Part shown: positions 8,573-18,341 of the stretch, in pieces
How the letters are laid out: each line of letters begins with the position of its first letter
Position numbering within the stretch: the first letter of the stretch is position 1
Made by a program: the position numbers and the translations under genes
The notes under the pieces: model-generated
The model's database searches: none
What the model was told of the DNA's origin: nothing
The model's input: the letters and a program-made list of their open reading frames with translations, nothing else
Assembly: GCF_008087665.1 (NCBI RefSeq)
Contig: NZ_CP042912.1
Location: 6,262,001 to 6,326,000, forward strand
Reading direction: 5' to 3'
Source of the DNA: Mariniblastus fucicola
GTDB lineage: Bacteria > Planctomycetota > Planctomycetia > Pirellulales > Pirellulaceae
Length of the DNA stretch: 64,000 bases

Positions 8573-8709
8573 GTTAGCGTTGGTTGCAGTTGAGGCTTCT
8601 GGCCGTCCGAGGTTTTCCCAGCTAGCAATTTCCGCATCTCTAGAGCTTTCTGGCGCCGATTCGTCTACAGTCCCGACCGAAAACTTCAGGGACACATTGG
8701 CACAGAAAT

Positions 8710-10737
8710 TTGCAGCCGGATTCAGAAAACCCGGACAAGCTGGTCGTCGTCGTTCACGGTGTGGGAGATCCGCAACCGGGTGAGACGCTGAGTCTCTTTA
8801 CGCGCTCGATTGCCGAAGAAGATCGGCCGCTCTACGAAGCTCAACAGACGTTGTGGCTGAACGAGAAACCCGATCTGTGCGAAACGGTGACTCAGGTGAA
8901 GACCTTTCCGGCTCACGTTCGACGTCTGAACTTCGACACAGGTTCGATTGAGCTGGTGGAAGCGTTTTGGGGAGACCTTTCCCAAGTGCGACGCGGCCCG
9001 ATCGGAGTCATCTGCGGGATGTTCCAGATTCTGTTTGGATTGAGATACGTGGCCTATGTTGCTGCCGATCAGCCCGGACTCGCGGCTCACTGGCTGAAGA
9101 AACTGGGGCTGATCAGCTCACGGATTCTGCACGGCCCGGTGATGGCTGTGGCTTTTTATCTGATGATTCTCACCCTGGCGGTTGTTGGAACACAAGTCAT
9201 GTGGCCGCAGTCGTATACCGGGATGCTGTGGACTCAGGTCGTCCTTTCGTGCTGCGCCGCGGTTGCATTTTTGGCCTCTCAGGTAGGAGGCAAAATCACA
9301 CGCAGCCGCGTCATCAAACGATTCTGGTTCTGGGTAAACATTACGACTGCGTTCGTCACCGGGCTGATGACGATCAAGCACATGATGATCGACTGGCACT
9401 CGACGGTCGCACAATATTCCGGCGCCCAGCTCCCCGGATTAATTTGGTACTGCCGTGTGCTTGTGGTGTTGCTGGGGCTGTTGTGGTTCGTGGAAACGCT
9501 GGTCGTCCTTGGTATGTTTGGCTGCTGGATCGTGGCCCGGTTCCATCCACGGGCGAATCGAGCCGCGCTCAACGTTGCGTTTCTGCTACCTGCCCTGGCG
9601 GTTGGCATTTGGGGTCAGTGCATGCCGCTGTTGTGGGTTTCAGCAAAAGAAGGAATCGTCAAACTGGTCGAACTGAAAAAGTTCGAAAAGCTTTTTGATG
9701 AAGCCATTCCGATGCTGGGAGTCCAGTTCATGATGGCGCTTGCGATGACCGCGATGACGGTAGGCCTGCTGGTTCAGTATTTGCGAAAACGTGCCGTGAT
9801 CAACTGCGACACGTGGAGTCAGGGCGATCGCGTTCCGAGGCTGCTGGTTCATCCGGCGTTGCAAATGACGCTGGGAATCTGCACGATCATCGGTGTCTCA
9901 TTGGTGATGTGGATTTCGATCGTCGAAAACAGCGGCTCTTCGTGGGAGTCTGATCGATTGAGCAATCTGATGGGCATGGCGAACAAGTACGCAATTGCTG
10001 TACTGATGCCCCTGGGCGGTATCGTCCTGTTTCTGCTGCCGAAGATGCGAGGCGTTTTTGACATCATTCTGGATGTTGTGAATCACTTTTACTTCCGGGC
10101 GACGCAGATCAAGGACGCGCTCGATGACGACGACGAGTTCGACATTCGCGAATCGACGTTCGAAGCCGGTACGCTTTACTTCTCGCGGCGCGACCAGATC
10201 CTGAAACGGATCAAAAGAATCCTGGCCCATTACCGTGACCAGTACGACCATCGACCGGATTTGGTGATGGTGGCGCACAGCCAGGGAACGGTCGATGTCA
10301 TTGAGACGTTGAACGATCCGGAAATGGACTGGTTGCGAAACAGCTTTGGCAAGATCACGCTGGTGACGATGGGTTCACCGGTGACGCATCTGTACCAGCA
10401 CTACTTCGGCCACTTCTACCCTCGCTTCACGGATCGATTCTGGAGCACGTTGCACCAGAACGTTGATCGCTGGGTGAACGTTTTTCGAGTGGATGACTTT
10501 GTCGGCCTGGACATCGACTTTGGCCACCTGCCGCAGACTCATCAGAAGTGCATCGAGATGGAAAGCGAGACAGGCCCGAATCAGTGCCAGCTTCACTTTG
10601 CACACTGCTCGAACCATCCGGTTGGAGCACGAGGACACGTAAAGTACTGGGCAGATATCGAAGTCCTCGAAATCCTGAAAGCCGAATTGGATATCGGCGT
10701 CGCCAATAGCGAGCAGTCGGCCTCGAAAGCCGCCTAG
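8710..10737 (+). CDS. Alpha/beta hydrolase-like protein split by a multi-TM domain
   Basis: This 675-residue protein has an N-terminal strand and oxyanion-type motif VVVHGVGDPQPGE (13-25). Several hydrophobic helices follow between about 98 and 445. The C-terminal part has the nucleophile elbow MVAHSQGT (Ser524), a later acidic stretch (DDFVGLDIDFG) and a late His. The hydrolase core therefore seems to be interrupted by a membrane domain, leaving the catalytic half in the cytosol. The substrate is unknown; a lipid is a guess. The start is TTG at 8710, since no ATG precedes the HGVGD motif. It overlaps the convergent small gene by 4 nt. Confidence 0.7.
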   Translation: MQPDSENPDKLVVVVHGVGDPQPGETLSLFTRSIAEEDRPLYEAQQTLWLNEKPDLCETVTQVKTFPAHVRRLNFDTGSIELVEAFWGDLSQVRRGPIGVICGMFQILFGLRYVAYVAADQPGLAAHWLKKLGLISSRILHGPVMAVAFYLMILTLAVVGTQVMWPQSYTGMLWTQVVLSCCAAVAFLASQVGGKITRSRVIKRFWFWVNITTAFVTGLMTIKHMMIDWHSTVAQYSGAQLPGLIWYCRVLVVLLGLLWFVETLVVLGMFGCWIVARFHPRANRAALNVAFLLPALAVGIWGQCMPLLWVSAKEGIVKLVELKKFEKLFDEAIPMLGVQFMMALAMTAMTVGLLVQYLRKRAVINCDTWSQGDRVPRLLVHPALQMTLGICTIIGVSLVMWISIVENSGSSWESDRLSNLMGMANKYAIAVLMPLGGIVLFLLPKMRGVFDIILDVVNHFYFRATQIKDALDDDDEFDIRESTFEAGTLYFSRRDQILKRIKRILAHYRDQYDHRPDLVMVAHSQGTVDVIETLNDPEMDWLRNSFGKITLVTMGSPVTHLYQHYFGHFYPRFTDRFWSTLHQNVDRWVNVFRVDDFVGLDIDFGHLPQTHQKCIEMESETGPNQCQLHFAHCSNHPVGARGHVKYWADIEVLEILKAELDIGVANSEQSASKAA

Positions 10738-11000
10738 CGTTCGCGCTTCTCATAGCCCAACGAGCAAATGACTGACAGCAGTTCTTCGTAAGTCACGAAT
10801 CGTCGGTGGTTTTCCAACTTGTACTGATCGACAGCGCGGCCAAGCTCAGCGGCGTCCATGGACAGGTCATTGTGCCCATCAGAAAACTGTCGCCGTTCCA
10901 GCCCTGTGCTCTTGCGCTGGCGACTTGGATCGCGACGATCGACAAAGCCAGCAAGTTGATCGGTTGACGATTGGGATTGAGGGAATTCTTGGGTCGTCAT
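10734..11000 (-). CDS. Small conserved-looking hypothetical protein
   Basis: This is an 88-residue protein without signal peptide or membrane segment. Its N-terminus is polar and probably disordered. The C-terminal part (ERRQFSDGHNDLS, then LGRAVDQYKLENHRRFVTYEELLSVICSLGY) looks like a compact helical domain. I do not recognise a family. It follows the CNNM pair on the same strand after a 164-bp gap and ends tail to tail with the hydrolase-like gene. Confidence 0.6.
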   Translation of the reverse strand: MTTQEFPQSQSSTDQLAGFVDRRDPSRQRKSTGLERRQFSDGHNDLSMDAAELGRAVDQYKLENHRRFVTYEELLSVICSLGYEKRER

Positions 11001-11164
11001 TTTGTGCAGCCAGAGAAAAAAGGAGAGAAGATATCTACACTACCTTTCTTTGTTCGGCCAACGCGTTCTGGTCGTCACAGCCCGTTCATGGGCGGTCGGA
11101 AAAGTGCTGCAAATGTTTTCCGTTTGGTCGGGTCGTAGCAGATATACACCGCGACAATCGGACA

Positions 11165-12163
11165 TTAGCGCCGTAGGGAACCAAGCTTTCCCTGCAGCAA
11201 TGGATCGGTTAATTGGTCGATCGACAGCAGACCGATCGGCTTACCAGACCGATTGACGACCAGTGCCAGCGTTTGGCGGCCGGCCTGCATTTGCATCAAA
11301 GCCTCTGCAACCAGTTCTGTCCCCTGAATCTTCGTAAGCGGCAGGATATCGCCGATCGATTCTTTGGATGCGGCATCATCATCGACATCCCGCAACAGAA
11401 CGTCGATCGTTCGGACGTACCCGATTACTTTTGTCGATCGACTCTCAACCACCGGCAGGTCCGGAAGCTGCTTTCGAACCGCGAGCTTTCGCGCGTCTGC
11501 CAGCGTGGCTGTTTCTTTTAGCACATTCGCTCTTCCGATCGGCGTGCAAACCTGGCTGACGGGCGTCGACGCAACCGATGCAAAGTTTTGGCTGAGCAAC
11601 CGTTGGGAAGGTTGCAGGATTCCGACCTCCTGACCTTCTTCGAACAGCTGACCCAGCTCTTTGCGAGCCAGCGTCAATCGCACTCGATCAGGCGACTGAC
11701 CCAGCGATTTTTCCAGCACGCGACTCAGCGCCCACAGGATCGCCACGGCCGGCGCGAACAGAGCAGAGAAGATCAACAGCAACGGACCGGCAAGCTTCAA
11801 CAAGCGGTTCGGTGCCTGGAAGAAAAGATTCTTTGGCAACAGCTCGCCATAGACGAACAACAATGGAGACATCAAAACAGGAGCCACCATTTCGAGAACG
11901 CCCGACGACGACACGCTGCGAGTCAGCAACACCATTGCCAAACTGGTCAGGTAGTTGGCGACGTTGTTTCCGATCAGTGTCGTGGCCACGAACAGCGACG
12001 GATTGTTGATCAACCACAACAGGCTTCTGGAAATCCGGTCGCCATCGAGGCTCGACAGCACCAAACGGAATCGACTGACGCGATAGAATCCCGTTTCGGT
12101 TCCGCTGAAAAATGCGCTCAGAAACACGCCCAGCAACAGCAAAAGTATCGAGAGCACGATCAT
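11165..12163 (-). CDS. CNNM-domain (DUF21) protein with CBS pair, short form
   Basis: This 332-residue protein has an N-terminal CNNM/DUF21 membrane domain (about 1-170; FFSGTETGFY, LIGNNVANYL, YGELLPKN) and a C-terminal CBS pair (about 190-330). It ends without the CorC_HlyC domain found in its upstream paralog. CNNM/CorB-type proteins take part in Mg2+ or other divalent cation export and sensing. Its start overlaps the end of the upstream paralog by 4 nt. The two may form a heterodimer; that is inference. Confidence 0.85.
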   Translation of the reverse strand: MIVLSILLLLLGVFLSAFFSGTETGFYRVSRFRLVLSSLDGDRISRSLLWLINNPSLFVATTLIGNNVANYLTSLAMVLLTRSVSSSGVLEMVAPVLMSPLLFVYGELLPKNLFFQAPNRLLKLAGPLLLIFSALFAPAVAILWALSRVLEKSLGQSPDRVRLTLARKELGQLFEEGQEVGILQPSQRLLSQNFASVASTPVSQVCTPIGRANVLKETATLADARKLAVRKQLPDLPVVESRSTKVIGYVRTIDVLLRDVDDDAASKESIGDILPLTKIQGTELVAEALMQMQAGRQTLALVVNRSGKPIGLLSIDQLTDPLLQGKLGSLRR

Positions 12164-13428
12164 GCATCGTCCTCCGTCGTCGGCCGCAACCTGAGTTCAA
12201 TCAGCAACCCGGACGGCGAATCCAAATCGATGACTTTCAGGTCAAACGGCCCCCACTGACACTCGTCGTCGGTCTCGCAAAGTTTCTGCAGCACTCCCTG
12301 CATTACGCCGCCGATCGTCACGTTGTCCGTTTCAGGAAGCTCGACTTGCAGCTGCTTTCCCAGCCGTCGCAGATTCATCATTCCAGCCACATGCCAGATC
12401 GAGTCATCAATTTTCGTGATCGGTTCTACATCGAGCAAACGCCGAGCCCGGCTGAGCGAATCCTGAAACACGGTTTCCAGAATGTCTTCGATCGTGAGGA
12501 CACCAATCGTGTCTCCGTATTCGTTGACCACGACGGTGACTTCGCGATGCCGCTGCGACATAAGCTCAAAGGCTTCGGAAACGGTCGCGCACCACGGGAG
12601 ATACTGAACGGGTTCGGCGAAGCGTTCGATTTCTTCGTCCGCGAGTTCGTATTGGTTGTCCAGGCGAATCGCATGAGAAACTTCCAGGGAATCGGGTTCC
12701 GAAACCAGCAAGTAACCGCTGGCTGGCAGTCCGTGTTTGACCAAATCCATTCGGCTCACCGGCGGTTGAAATGTCACGAACTGGGTTCGCGGACGCATCC
12801 ACTCATCGACGCGGATCGAAGACAGGGCCACGATGTTTCGCATCACCGTTTGTTCCTGCTTGATCAGGTCCGCGTTGTCAGCCGTGTGCTCGATGGCTTT
12901 CTCAAGGTCCGCGACTTCCATGTAGGATTCGGGTTCGAACCCCGGCCAGAAGATTCTGCGCGAAATCAGATTGACCGAACGCAACAGTGGCATGATCGGA
13001 TCGACAGCTCGGACCGCGAATGAAAGCGGAATGCTGAACGCGCTGGCCAGCCAACGGGGACGCAGAACCGCTACGTTCTTGGGCAGCATTTCGCTGAAGA
13101 AGATGATGGCCAGCAGCGACAGAATCGCAAACAGCACCGACGCACTTCGAGACTCGTTGGCTTCCAGGCGAATCACGATGATGGAGCTGATCGCAAAGTA
13201 AGCGATGTTGATGACCAGATTCCAGAACAGAATCGCCGACAGCAACCGCTCTGGCCGCTGCGAAAGCTTGAAAGCCATCTGCTCGCCAGCCGTTCCGTTC
13301 CGCATTTTTTCGCGAATTCGCGGACGAAGATAGAACAGGGCCGCTTCGCTGGCGGAGAAAAATCCGGAACCTGCCATCAGCAGGAGCATCGCAATCAACC
13401 ACGGAAGCAGTTCCAGCAGATTAGCCAT
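12160..13428 (-). CDS. CNNM/CBS/CorC_HlyC-domain transporter-like protein
   Basis: This 422-residue protein has a DUF21 membrane domain (FFSASEAALFYL, FFSEMLPKNVAVL), a CBS pair (about 205-340, with VVNEYGDTIGVLTIEDILE) and a C-terminal CorC_HlyC domain. This is the classic CorB/YfjD layout linked to Mg2+ homeostasis. I chose the ATG at 13428, which overlaps the end of the permease gene by 8 nt (ATGGCTAA). An ATG at 13470 would add 14 polar residues and a 50-nt overlap. Confidence 0.88.
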   Translation of the reverse strand: MANLLELLPWLIAMLLLMAGSGFFSASEAALFYLRPRIREKMRNGTAGEQMAFKLSQRPERLLSAILFWNLVINIAYFAISSIIVIRLEANESRSASVLFAILSLLAIIFFSEMLPKNVAVLRPRWLASAFSIPLSFAVRAVDPIMPLLRSVNLISRRIFWPGFEPESYMEVADLEKAIEHTADNADLIKQEQTVMRNIVALSSIRVDEWMRPRTQFVTFQPPVSRMDLVKHGLPASGYLLVSEPDSLEVSHAIRLDNQYELADEEIERFAEPVQYLPWCATVSEAFELMSQRHREVTVVVNEYGDTIGVLTIEDILETVFQDSLSRARRLLDVEPITKIDDSIWHVAGMMNLRRLGKQLQVELPETDNVTIGGVMQGVLQKLCETDDECQWGPFDLKVIDLDSPSGLLIELRLRPTTEDDA

Positions 13429-15427
13429 CCCCGGTCGCCCTGGCTCGTCCTGTCGAGACCAGCCATTCATTGAGTCGCGGCAGCATCATGGCAAACGTCG
13501 TGAAGCCATACGCCAGAACGATCACAATCAATACCGCGAGGTAGCTTTTAAGCACCGCGCCGGTAAACGAATAGAACATTGCCAACGGCAACAAACCCGA
13601 CGCGATCGCAATCGCCTTTGACGGCATGTTGTAACCCAACGTCACGAACAATCCGATCGCTCCTCCAATCAGGAACGCGAGGAAAGGCGCCAATTGGCCC
13701 TCGACGTTTCCGGTGAACGAAATCATCATCAGGATTGTCGTCACGACACCAAGCGACAGAAAGAACACGGTTCCCAGACTGGCACCGATCCCCTGACGGC
13801 TACTGTCATAGCTCATGCCGCAGTGGATCCCCAGCATCACCACGAAAACCTGGAGGGTTAAAAATCCGAGCGTCATAAAGACCAGATTCTCGGTCGTCAC
13901 CAAGCCGTGAAACCACAAATAGCCGGCCAACAGAATCGGCAGCAAAATCATGTCCGCCGAAATCGCCAGCACGCCGAACAGTTTTCCAAACAGAAACTCT
14001 TTCGGTGAAATGTCTGTTACACGAAGCAGGTCCAGGCTGCGACCGTCACGCTCGTTGGTGATCGAAGTCACTGCCAGGGCGTTCACCATCACCAAACTCA
14101 GCAACATGAACGGCATCAAAGGCTTGACCGTCATTGGAATCGAAGTTCCCGCATCGGCGACGACTTTAAAAGCTTCTCCCGAAGAAACCATCGAGTAGAG
14201 CGCGAACAGAACGCAGGCCGCCAACACCCAGAAAACGCCGCGAATGAACAGAATCTTTTTGCCGTAAGCCCAGGTTCTGACTTCCCGCCACAGCACCGGA
14301 TTGTCCCAGACGGTACGGGTCGCGGTGTTGGCATCACGCTGACGTGCATCGACGTGGCCCGTGCGAAATTTCTCCGAATCGCGAACGGCCTTTTTACCTG
14401 TATCGGCAGCACCAGCCTGGCCGGCCTCATCAACCAGCTTGCCGGTGTACATGTCGACTTTGACATCATCGTCGGAGCTTTTCTGTCCAACACGAACGTC
14501 GCGCGAAGGATTCCAACGGCGAACTTTCCAGATCGCGACCGCGGAGAGCAGAATCGACATCCCGGAAGCGATGGATAAAAACGGAATGACTTTCGCCAGC
14601 CATGTCGACGTCACCGTGGGGTGGCTGGCATGGATGACTGCTCGAAACGGATTGGCGGCTTCCGCGATCTGCAACCCCGAGTACCCGCCGATCGTGATGC
14701 CGGACAGAGCCAATGCTTCTGCTGTCCCGATCCAGAACACAATCGCCATCGCGACCAACGCCAAAGTTTGAAATGTCTTTTCTCGCCACAACGCGACGAT
14801 GGCTCCCAGACTACCGGCCGCCAATGCGGTCAGCGCCGTGACGGCGAAAGTCCAGCCGACTTGTGTGAACGACGTGCCGCCAAAGAGCACGATCAGCATA
14901 AAGATCGGCAGGCTGGTCAGTAGCAGCGCGGCGATGTACAGCAAACTTGAGAACAACTTTCCCAACACAAGTTCGCTGTTGGTCATGCGGCTCATCAACA
15001 GCAGAATCAGTGTTTCCTTGTCTTTCTCGATCGCGATATTGCTGGCAGCCTGAATCGCGGCCAGAAACATCAGCAGCGCCAATTGCAGCGGCGCGAGGAT
15101 CTGGAACATGATCGATCCAAATCGCGCCATATCGCCAACGTTCTGGATATCCTGAGTATTCGTCAGCAACAGCCAAGCCGTGCAGATCAGGACCAGCAGC
15201 GAGATTCCGTAGATCGTGCGAACGATAAAATGGCGAGGCCGTCGCGGTGCAACGACAGCTTCACGGGAAAAAATGGGTCCGATGAACAACCGCTGGATTC
15301 CTTGGAGACTGTAGAATGGAAGGGACGACGCACAATATAAACCATCGTCGCGATTTGGCCTGCCCTGAGGATAACTTTGGGCTAAAACCCGTGAAAATCC
15401 CGTCGATTGTGGGAATCGCGGTTTCAT
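13421..15427 (-). CDS. ABC-2 type transporter permease
   Basis: This membrane protein of up to 668 residues has two sets of helices separated by a charged cytoplasmic linker (about 310-375). Each half carries an ABC-2-like element: EKDKETLILLLMSRM and NERDGRSLDLLRVTDIS precede LxLGKL/FGKL segments, as in gliding/Nat-type permeases. It looks like a fused duplicated permease. No ATPase gene is adjacent; the nearest ABC ATPase is at 58.5-59.4 kb. The N-terminus is uncertain: the first roughly 45 residues look unlike a membrane protein, and conserved sequence seems to begin near FIGPIFSREAV. It heads the operon with the two CNNM genes. Confidence 0.8.
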   Translation of the reverse strand: MKPRFPQSTGFSRVLAQSYPQGRPNRDDGLYCASSLPFYSLQGIQRLFIGPIFSREAVVAPRRPRHFIVRTIYGISLLVLICTAWLLLTNTQDIQNVGDMARFGSIMFQILAPLQLALLMFLAAIQAASNIAIEKDKETLILLLMSRMTNSELVLGKLFSSLLYIAALLLTSLPIFMLIVLFGGTSFTQVGWTFAVTALTALAAGSLGAIVALWREKTFQTLALVAMAIVFWIGTAEALALSGITIGGYSGLQIAEAANPFRAVIHASHPTVTSTWLAKVIPFLSIASGMSILLSAVAIWKVRRWNPSRDVRVGQKSSDDDVKVDMYTGKLVDEAGQAGAADTGKKAVRDSEKFRTGHVDARQRDANTATRTVWDNPVLWREVRTWAYGKKILFIRGVFWVLAACVLFALYSMVSSGEAFKVVADAGTSIPMTVKPLMPFMLLSLVMVNALAVTSITNERDGRSLDLLRVTDISPKEFLFGKLFGVLAISADMILLPILLAGYLWFHGLVTTENLVFMTLGFLTLQVFVVMLGIHCGMSYDSSRQGIGASLGTVFFLSLGVVTTILMMISFTGNVEGQLAPFLAFLIGGAIGLFVTLGYNMPSKAIAIASGLLPLAMFYSFTGAVLKSYLAVLIVIVLAYGFTTFAMMLPRLNEWLVSTGRARATGDG

Positions 15428-15528
15428 TCAATAAAAGTATCATAGCGCGCATCGAATCTGTGTCCTACGCGTAACCGGACGACAGGTTCAGGCTCGGCTT
15501 CAGAATTTGGACTTCGGCAACGACGTTA

Positions 15529-16044
15529 ATGGACGCCACAAAACCCAATCAAATCGACATTGAGGCCGCCTACGAGCAGCACTCGGAATCGCTGCGTTGG
15601 TTTTTGGCTGGGGTGCTGCGGAATGAGACGCTGGTTGCGGATGCCCATCAGGCGACGTTTCTGAAGTTGATGCAACGCGGCGACAAACTGCGAAACGAGG
15701 CTTCGCTGAAGTCCTGGCTTTTCCAGGTTGCCTTCAATGAAGCGATGCTGGTGAAACGGAAAAGCCAAATGGCTCGCAAGCACAGCCTCAAGGTTGCGTG
15801 GCGAGTGGAAGCACTTCGTGACGGCGAAGGGTCCCCCGAAGAGCCTGCGTTGCGGGGCGAAGAAGTTGAGCAGGTCCGTACTGCTATCGAAGCACTGTCG
15901 TCCGACCAACAGTTGGTCGTTCGGAAAAGAATTTACGAAGGTTTGAAATTTCGCGAGATCGCCGAAGAGCTGGACGTGCCGCTGGGTACGATACTGGCCC
16001 GGATGCAAGCGGCTCTCAAGAAGCTGAGGCCTTTTTTTGAATAA
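15529..16044 (+). CDS. ECF-type RNA polymerase sigma factor
   Basis: This is a 171-residue sigma-70 family factor with region 2 (about 10-80; DAHQATFLKLMQ, LKSWLFQVAFNEA) and region 4 (about 115-168; ALSSDQQLVVRKRIYEGLKFREIAEEL, then a helix-turn-helix ending MQAALKKLR). It is planctomycete-like, of the group using GTILAR in the recognition helix. It overlaps or abuts the next gene, which has the layout of a membrane-bound anti-sigma factor, so the two probably form a sigma/anti-sigma pair. Confidence 0.88.
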   Translation: MDATKPNQIDIEAAYEQHSESLRWFLAGVLRNETLVADAHQATFLKLMQRGDKLRNEASLKSWLFQVAFNEAMLVKRKSQMARKHSLKVAWRVEALRDGEGSPEEPALRGEEVEQVRTAIEALSSDQQLVVRKRIYEGLKFREIAEELDVPLGTILARMQAALKKLRPFFE

Positions 16045-16090
16045 CGTCGCGACACCAAAAGCGGTCGCAATTTTGGATATCGAACCTGCC

Positions 16091-16576
16091 ATGAACAACC
16101 ATCCAAATCATGATGAACAGAGCTGGGATGTCTTTCGCTACGTCAGCTGTGAAATGTCGCCCGGCGAAGAAACGTATTTTGAGCAGTTGCTTGCCGAAGA
16201 CCAGAACCTTCGCGAAGAAGTCGCCAACATGGTTTTGACGATGGCCAGGGCTGACAAAGCCCATTTGGCTGTCAGATCGATTCCAGCCACTGCAAACGCC
16301 CGCGGGAACAGGCTGCGAGTTCGTCGCCTGATTGTTTCGGCCGCTGCACTGGCTCTGCTTGCGACCTTGGCGATCACGTTGACGCAGCAACCGGATAAGG
16401 CTCGATCGAATGCAGAATCCGTAGCGGCGGCCTGGGCCGAATCGATCAACGAAGAGGAGTTCGAACTGCCCGAACTGGAAGATGACTTTGAATTTGCATC
16501 GTTCGAGTTCGAAGGCGATGACGATTGGATCGTCGATGTCGTTACCGCTGCCAATGAAGAGTCTTCCATTAACTAG
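16091..16576 (+). CDS. Putative membrane-bound anti-sigma factor
   Basis: This 161-residue protein has a soluble N-terminal region (WDVFRYVSCEMSPGEETYFEQLL) like the sigma-binding anti-sigma domain of planctomycete ECF partners. One membrane helix follows (about 95-113; VSAAALALLATLAITL), then a very acidic C-terminal tail rich in Glu, Asp and Phe. There is no zinc-binding HxxxCxxC. The ATG at 16091 is preferred; a TTG at 16037 overlapping the sigma gene is possible. Position directly after the sigma gene is the main functional evidence. Confidence 0.7.
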   Translation: MNNHPNHDEQSWDVFRYVSCEMSPGEETYFEQLLAEDQNLREEVANMVLTMARADKAHLAVRSIPATANARGNRLRVRRLIVSAAALALLATLAITLTQQPDKARSNAESVAAAWAESINEEEFELPELEDDFEFASFEFEGDDDWIVDVVTAANEESSIN

Positions 16577-16602
16577 CCGTCCCTTCCACGACTTCCAAAA
16601 TC

Positions 16603-17187
16603 ATGAATCCTTCCAAGTTTGCGTTTAGTTGCTTGCTGGCCTTTTGTTTGACGATGCCGCTGTTTGGTCAGAACCAGACGTCGCCGGATAAAAAAACTGA
16701 AACGCAAAAGGTAAAATTCGACCTCAAGAAGCGTCGGATTGAGCAGCTTTACGCCTTCATGGACGAAAACCACCCGGAGCTAAAGCAGCTTCTACTGACG
16801 CTTGAAGACAAGAAAAAGTGGCAGTACAAGCAAGCAATGATGGGGCTCGACCGGGCAGTGAAGAAGCTCGAGAACATCAAGCAACGCAGTCCCAAGCGTT
16901 ACGAAATGGGATTGAAGCAGTGGAATATTGAGTCTCGAATCACGATGGCTGCCGCTCAGGTGAAACTGAAGGATAACGAAAAGAACCGCGACAAGCTGAA
17001 GTCACTGGTGACTCAGTTGGTGGATTTTCATCTGGAACGGATGAAGAGTGACAAGGAGCAAGTCATCAGCCGCCTCAAGCAGCTTGAAAAACGGATCGCG
17101 GACGCGGAATCCAATCGCGAAGAGGCAATCGAGAAGCGAGTCAAATCGGCAACCCGGCGCAGCAAAAAAGCCAAAAAGTCCCAATAG
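16603..17187 (+). CDS. Secreted Lys-rich coiled-coil protein, third gene of the ECF operon
   Basis: This 194-residue protein has an N-terminal signal peptide (about 1-22, ending LFGQ) and is then almost entirely charged helix: KKRRIEQLYAFMDENHPELKQ, later QVISRLKQLEKRIADAE. The Lys/Arg-rich C-terminus is probably disordered. It recalls small periplasmic helical stress proteins of the CpxP type, but I see no diagnostic motif. It sits 26 bp after the anti-sigma-like gene, so it may be a target or modulator of that system. Confidence 0.7.
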   Translation: MNPSKFAFSCLLAFCLTMPLFGQNQTSPDKKTETQKVKFDLKKRRIEQLYAFMDENHPELKQLLLTLEDKKKWQYKQAMMGLDRAVKKLENIKQRSPKRYEMGLKQWNIESRITMAAAQVKLKDNEKNRDKLKSLVTQLVDFHLERMKSDKEQVISRLKQLEKRIADAESNREEAIEKRVKSATRRSKKAKKSQ

Positions 17188-17297
17188 GCCACGACCAGCA
17201 TCTCCAACCATTCAGCCCGTTGCGTTCACAGGCTGGAAGCCGATGCCATCTCTGGCTTATGATTGACGGTTTGCTCTCGTCAAATATTCAGACCGCC

Positions 17298-18056
17298 ATG
17301 AAACTTGTCTCCTGGAACGTCAACGGCATCCGCGCCTGCATCAAGAAAGGATTCCGCGAGTTTGTCGAATCCGAACAACCGGACTTTCTCTGTCTGCAGG
17401 AAACCAAAGCTCACGAAGAGCAACTGGATCTCGAATGGGTTCACGATCTTGGCTACCACACTTCCTTCAACGACGCTGTCAAAAAGGGCTATAGCGGAAC
17501 GGCGATCTGGAGCAAAATCAAACCCAAGAAAGTTGTGCTCGGACTTGGTATCGAAGAGCACGATCAGGAAGGCCGCGTCGTTACTGCGTCCTACGATGAC
17601 TTTCATCTCGTGACGGTCTATACGCCGAACGCGCAACGCGGGTTGAAGCGAATCGACTATCGCATGGAGTGGGACGAAGCGTTTCTGGCGTACGTCAAGA
17701 AACTCAACCGCCGCAAGCCGGTCATCTTTTGCGGCGACATCAATTGCGCTCACAAAGAGATCGATCTTGCGAACCCGAAAGCCAACAAAAAGAACGCGGG
17801 TTTTTCAGAACAGGAACGTGCCGGCGTCGACCGAATCGCAGAGTCGGGCTTTCTGGATTCGTTTCGCCAGTTCGACGACGGCCCGGGGAATTATTCCTGG
17901 TGGACCATGCGAACCAATGCCCGCGAGCGAAACATCGGCTGGCGGCTGGATTACTTTTGGGTCGCCAGCAAGTTTTGGGACCGCGTCGAATCGGCTGCAA
18001 TCCGGACTGACATTTTTGGCTCCGACCATTGCCCCGTCGAACTGGAAATTTCCTAG
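17298..18056 (+). CDS. xth: Exodeoxyribonuclease III (AP endonuclease)
   Basis: This 252-residue endonuclease/exonuclease/phosphatase-fold enzyme removes abasic-site lesions in base excision repair. Diagnostic motifs include KLVSWNVNGIRA at the start, CLQETKA, YSGTAIWSK, RIDYRMEWD, GDINCAHKEIDL (catalytic Asp and Asn), WRLDYF and the terminal SDHCPVE. The ATG at 17298 places the Mg-binding Asn immediately after the start, as in the family. It stands alone on the strand. Confidence 0.95.
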   Translation: MKLVSWNVNGIRACIKKGFREFVESEQPDFLCLQETKAHEEQLDLEWVHDLGYHTSFNDAVKKGYSGTAIWSKIKPKKVVLGLGIEEHDQEGRVVTASYDDFHLVTVYTPNAQRGLKRIDYRMEWDEAFLAYVKKLNRRKPVIFCGDINCAHKEIDLANPKANKKNAGFSEQERAGVDRIAESGFLDSFRQFDDGPGNYSWWTMRTNARERNIGWRLDYFWVASKFWDRVESAAIRTDIFGSDHCPVELEIS

Positions 18057-18341
18057 CCAGAAGTTTTCATCAAGGAAGACACAGGCTTTCATGCTGTGGT
18101 CCGCGTCGGACTGCGCCCGTCCGATTGTGAGATCAGGACACACGCCCGAAAAACATCGGGCCAACTGTCAAAACGACCCGTCGGCCTGTCCGGTCCACCA
18201 AAAAACCAGCAATATCCTTACGCTCCGAACGAATAACAGATTCTGAGCCTGATCGGTCGGCTTGCGATTTGCCAATCCCTGTAGCGGGTCGAAAGAAGGT
18301 AAAATGACTACTGTCCTCACATTTTTCGACCCACCCATCCT

